Below, one piece after another: positions 32,514-34,578 of a DNA stretch of 34,578 bases. The stretch spans positions 1 to 34,578 of the forward strand of contig JAJBVD010000072.1 of NCBI GenBank assembly GCA_020859985.1. Reading direction: 5' to 3'. Origin of the DNA: Clostridiales bacterium (GTDB lineage Bacteria; Bacillota; Clostridia; Lachnospirales; Lachnospiraceae). Positions within the stretch are counted from its first letter, which is position 1; every line of letters starts with the position of its first letter. A program made the position numbers and the translations under genes. The notes below the pieces were generated by a model, which was given only the letters and a program-made list of their open reading frames with translations, made no database searches and had not been told where the DNA came from.

Positions 32514-33467
32514 TCAGTGTAATTTCCGTTTTTTCTGCTGTTCCCCTTTTTGCTGCTGCAGGCGTCTCTGCTTCCACTGTTCCAGTAATCCGATAATCGT
32601 TTCTTCCATCTTCCTCGGCGTATAATCTTTCGGAAAATACTGTCTGAGGACATCCGATGTAAGCATGACCCGATCCTGCGGTGGCTTCTTTTCTTCTGAC
32701 ATAATGGCAAGCATGGAATCCTCCGTTAATCTCCCCTCTTGGCTGAACTGCTTCAGACGCTGGGCCTGTGAAAGCGATGGGGACGTCTGCTCATAATCCA
32801 TCGTTTCGATCAGCATCTGCTGTTCCTCCGGTTTCAGAAACGAAAGCTCATATGCTGGATTAAAGGCCACTTTCTTTTCATCTACCATATCGAGCAGCGG
32901 CGGGATGAGTTCTGTCAGGCGGATGTAGCGCTGAACTTGTTTTCTGCTTTCCCCCGCTTCCGCAGCAATTATTTCATCTGAGCGTAACTTCGGGCCAACT
33001 TGGCCCGAAGTTAAATCTCCTCTTGAGCCTTGATGTTTCATTGCTTCCAATTTCATCTTATACGCAAATGCCTTTTCACTCGGCAGGATTGTTTCCCGCT
33101 GCAGATTGCTGTCCACCATCAACAACACCGCCTCGTCATCATCCAGTTCCCGTACAATCACTGGTATCGTCTCCTTTCCCGCCAGCTCACCTGCTCTGTG
33201 CCGCCGATGGCCTGAAACGATCTCATAACCACCATCAGATAATGGCCGGGCTATAATCGGAACCAGAACGCCATACTGCTGTACACTCTCGACCGTCTCC
33301 ATCATTCTTTCATCATCCAGAACCTTAAATGGATGATTCTTAAAAGGATGCAATTCCGATAACGCAATTTCCTGTACACGTTCCCTCGCATCATCTTCAC
33401 GACTCTCATCCGTCGTAAAAAGATCGTCAACGGATGCAAGTTTTATATTCTTCGCGCTGCTTTTCAT
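32514..33467 (-). CDS. parB: ParB/Spo0J-family partition protein
   Basis: The 317-residue protein has the ParB N-terminal domain with the GHRRHRA box at residues 86-92, which in this family binds CTP. Upstream of it are HPFKVLDDERMMETVESV and YGVLVPIIARP. A helix-turn-helix follows (about 165-190; SDEIIAAEAGESRKQVQRYI), and a basic tail KQRRLQQQKGEQQKKRK closes the protein. It binds a parS-like site and loads it onto ParA. It overlaps the end of parA by 41 nt, with GAGGTGA before its ATG, so the pair is co-transcribed. The HTH region is preceded by a segment encoded by a perfect DNA palindrome. Confidence 0.95.
   Translation of the reverse strand: MKSSAKNIKLASVDDLFTTDESREDDARERVQEIALSELHPFKNHPFKVLDDERMMETVESVQQYGVLVPIIARPLSDGGYEIVSGHRRHRAGELAGKETIPVIVRELDDDEAVLLMVDSNLQRETILPSEKAFAYKMKLEAMKHQGSRGDLTSGQVGPKLRSDEIIAAEAGESRKQVQRYIRLTELIPPLLDMVDEKKVAFNPAYELSFLKPEEQQMLIETMDYEQTSPSLSQAQRLKQFSQEGRLTEDSMLAIMSEEKKPPQDRVMLTSDVLRQYFPKDYTPRKMEETIIGLLEQWKQRRLQQQKGEQQKKRKLH
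32985..33013. repeat. 29-bp perfect palindrome inside parB
   Basis: The 14-bp arms 32985-32998 and 33000-33013 (TAACTTCGGGCCAA and its exact complement) surround a single C. It is GC-rich in the centre and could be a protein-binding site, such as parS, or a strong RNA hairpin in the parB message. It encodes DLTSGQVGPKL. Confidence 0.9.
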
Positions 33468-34245
33468 AGCTGATCACCTCTTTCGTTAATTCCCGGTAGG
33501 CCGCTGCCACCTTTCCTTTCGGATCATATTTGTAAATACTTTTTCCTTCCGCAGTCGCTTCTTTCGCACGCACGGAATAAGGGATTTCCGTATCAAACAC
33601 GTTTATGCTTTCGCCATAGGTATCCCTTACCAGTGAAGCAATTTCTCTGGCAAAATTCGTCCTCTTATCAGCCATGGCAAGAAGAATGCCGTCAATCTGC
33701 AAATCCGGATTGATCTGCCTACGAACCCTTTTCACCGTATACAGGAGCTGCTCAAGCCCTTTCACAGGCAGGTATTCACATTGGACCGGTATGATAATTC
33801 GATTAGCTGCAGCCAAAGCATTGACCGTCAGCATCCCAAGAGATGGCTGACAGTCAACCAAAATATGCGTATATTGATTCTTTACCGTATCCAGATACTG
33901 TTTCAAAACCGTTTCCCGGCTGATGATATTTACCAGTGACATTTCCAATCCCGACAGCTGGATATCTGCCGGCATCAGATCCACTCCCTCCGCATGATGC
34001 AAAATTCCCTCTCCCGGTTCTAAATCCTGTTCAGTGAGAATCCTGCCCAGTACCGTAGAAATTGTTGCCGGTAGCTGATCCGGATAAGGATTGCCCATTC
34101 CGACTGTTAAGCTGGCCTGGGGATCAAAATCCACCATCAGAACCTTATTACCTTCCTGCGCAAGTCCAATGCCAAGATTCATACAGGAAGTAGTTTTTGA
34201 TACTCCGCCCTTTTGATTGACTAACGCGATAATCTGTGTGTTCAT
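33427..34245 (-). CDS. parA: ParA/Soj-family partition ATPase
   Basis: The 272-residue protein begins MNTQIIALVNQKGGVSKTTS, the deviant Walker A motif of ParA ATPases (Lys12 and Lys17). It has MVDFDPQASLT as Walker A' and HILVDCQPSLGMLTVNAL as Walker B. No N-terminal helix-turn-helix is present, so it is the short Soj/MinD-like type that works with a separate ParB. It segregates the element between daughter cells. Its ATG overlaps the stop codon of the small upstream gene (ATGA), and its end overlaps parB. That makes a tight three-gene operon. Confidence 0.97.
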   Translation of the reverse strand: MNTQIIALVNQKGGVSKTTSCMNLGIGLAQEGNKVLMVDFDPQASLTVGMGNPYPDQLPATISTVLGRILTEQDLEPGEGILHHAEGVDLMPADIQLSGLEMSLVNIISRETVLKQYLDTVKNQYTHILVDCQPSLGMLTVNALAAANRIIIPVQCEYLPVKGLEQLLYTVKRVRRQINPDLQIDGILLAMADKRTNFAREIASLVRDTYGESINVFDTEIPYSVRAKEATAEGKSIYKYDPKGKVAAAYRELTKEVISYEKQREEYKTCIR

Positions 34246-34373
34246 TTGCTCTCACCCCTTTCAATGCAGTCAGTTCCATCTCTTTTGTCTGCCTCATGTG
34301 CGACGAAACACAGGCTCATGACAGAGACACCCATAAACCCGCCTAAACAAAATGCTATAAAATGACTAATCAT
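34242..34373 (-). CDS. Small membrane peptide coupled to parA (43 aa)
   Basis: The frame starts MISHFIAFCLGGFMGVSVMS, a single hydrophobic helix with Gly spacing, and ends in a charged tail (AHEADKRDGTDCIERGES). AGGAG lies 9 nt before the ATG, and the stop overlaps the parA start (ATGA). It resembles the short DUF3789-type peptides common in Clostridia mobile elements, which have no known function. It directly follows a terminator-like hairpin and so would only be expressed by read-through or antitermination. Confidence 0.75.
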   Translation of the reverse strand: MISHFIAFCLGGFMGVSVMSLCFVAHEADKRDGTDCIERGESK

Positions 34374-34399
34374 AAGATTTTTCTCCTTTTCCAGACAAC

Positions 34400-34427
34400 A
34401 AAAAAGGCGTTCATTTTCTGAACGCCT
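34400..34427 (-). terminator. Terminator or attenuator before the parA operon
   Basis: The perfect 9-bp stem AGGCGTTCA/TGAACGCCT (34405-34413 with 34419-34427) has a 5-nt loop and six T on the minus strand. It lies only 27 nt before the start of the small membrane peptide gene and 15 nt after a short leader frame. An attenuator is therefore as likely as a plain terminator. Confidence 0.9.
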
Positions 34428-34442
34428 CTACTGTCCTTATAT

Positions 34443-34487
34443 TTAATTGTTTACTGTGTTAACAAGGATTGCGCCAGGCAACTGCAT
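34443..34487 (-). CDS. Possible 14-residue leader peptide
   Basis: The sequence AAGGAGGTGA directly precedes ATG 34487, giving MQLPGAILVNTVNN. An in-frame TTG two codons on has more usual spacing. The ribosome binding site can pair with a downstream segment (TGCG with CGCA and AGG with CCT). Nothing this short is expected to be a stable protein. A translated leader that controls the following terminator is the simplest reading. Confidence 0.45.
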   Translation of the reverse strand: MQLPGAILVNTVNN

Positions 34488-34532
34488 TCACCTCCTTCGC
34501 ACGGCACAAAACCTAATCCTTATTATGAAAAT

Positions 34533-34562
34533 GGCAGGCGATCACTGGTATAACCGCCTGCC
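34533..34562. other. GC-rich stem-loop at the window end
   Basis: GGCAGGCG (34533-34540) pairs with CGCCTGCC (34555-34562) around a 14-nt loop. On the minus strand it is followed by ATTTTC, a poor T-run. It may be a weak terminator of an upstream gene outside the window, or the 5' part of the leader of the parA operon. Confidence 0.55.
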
Positions 34563-34578
34563 CAAAAATAAAACCAAT

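Noticed and set aside
1-34578. Integrase, relaxase, coupling protein, tRNA or attachment site
   Set aside because: I looked for their motifs among the frames and intergenic regions and found none. They are probably outside the window.

Overview
The window looks like part of a large conjugative element (an ICE or a conjugative plasmid) from a Gram-positive gut Clostridia-type host, most likely Lachnospiraceae. The reasons are purine-rich Shine-Dalgarno sites (GGAGG) before most genes, a Gram-positive type IV secretion set (Maff2, VirB6/TrbL, PrgI, VirB4, NlpC/P60), a RepA_N initiator with ParA/ParB, a class B sortase and very long sortase-anchored surface proteins. Almost every gene is on the minus strand, so the element reads from high to low coordinates. 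I see no relaxase, VirD4 coupling protein, integrase, tRNA or rRNA gene here. The window alone therefore cannot separate plasmid from ICE.

Maintenance region (about 34.58-29.9 kb, minus strand): a possible leader-peptide/terminator attenuator, a small membrane peptide, parA, parB (with a 29-bp perfect palindrome inside the gene), two small unknown genes, repA (with six palindromic iterons of about 23 bp inside the coding region, a likely origin) and a sigma-region-4-like regulator.

Surface region (29.8-12.4 kb, minus strand): class B sortase, small unknown genes, a secreted transglutaminase-like protein with cell-wall-binding repeats, a BIG2/transglutaminase-like protein, and a giant 3870-residue anchored protein. 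The giant protein has SpaA/Cna-B modules, twelve VaFE (Thr-Gln ester) domains and a non-canonical VQTGD sorting signal. Each of the last three has its own promoter and/or terminator.

Transfer region (12.3-0.9 kb, minus strand): a small gene, a RadC/JAMM protein, Maff2, VirB6-like, PrgI-like, VirB4, a bifunctional NlpC/P60 plus SleB-like wall hydrolase, and three bitopic proteins placed where VirB8/TcpC-like proteins are expected.

Two RNA-based toxin-antitoxin modules sit in this part. The first is a type III module (ToxN/CptN/TenpN type) on the plus strand between the VirB6-like and PrgI-like genes: promoter, two 53-nt repeats with compensatory stem changes, terminator, toxin gene. The second is a type I module at 0.5-0.84 kb: a 27-residue holin-like peptide and a convergent antisense RNA sharing a bidirectional terminator. 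The type III module is the strongest candidate for a little-described system. Its RNA unit is 53 nt long and shows covarying stems and pseudoknot potential.
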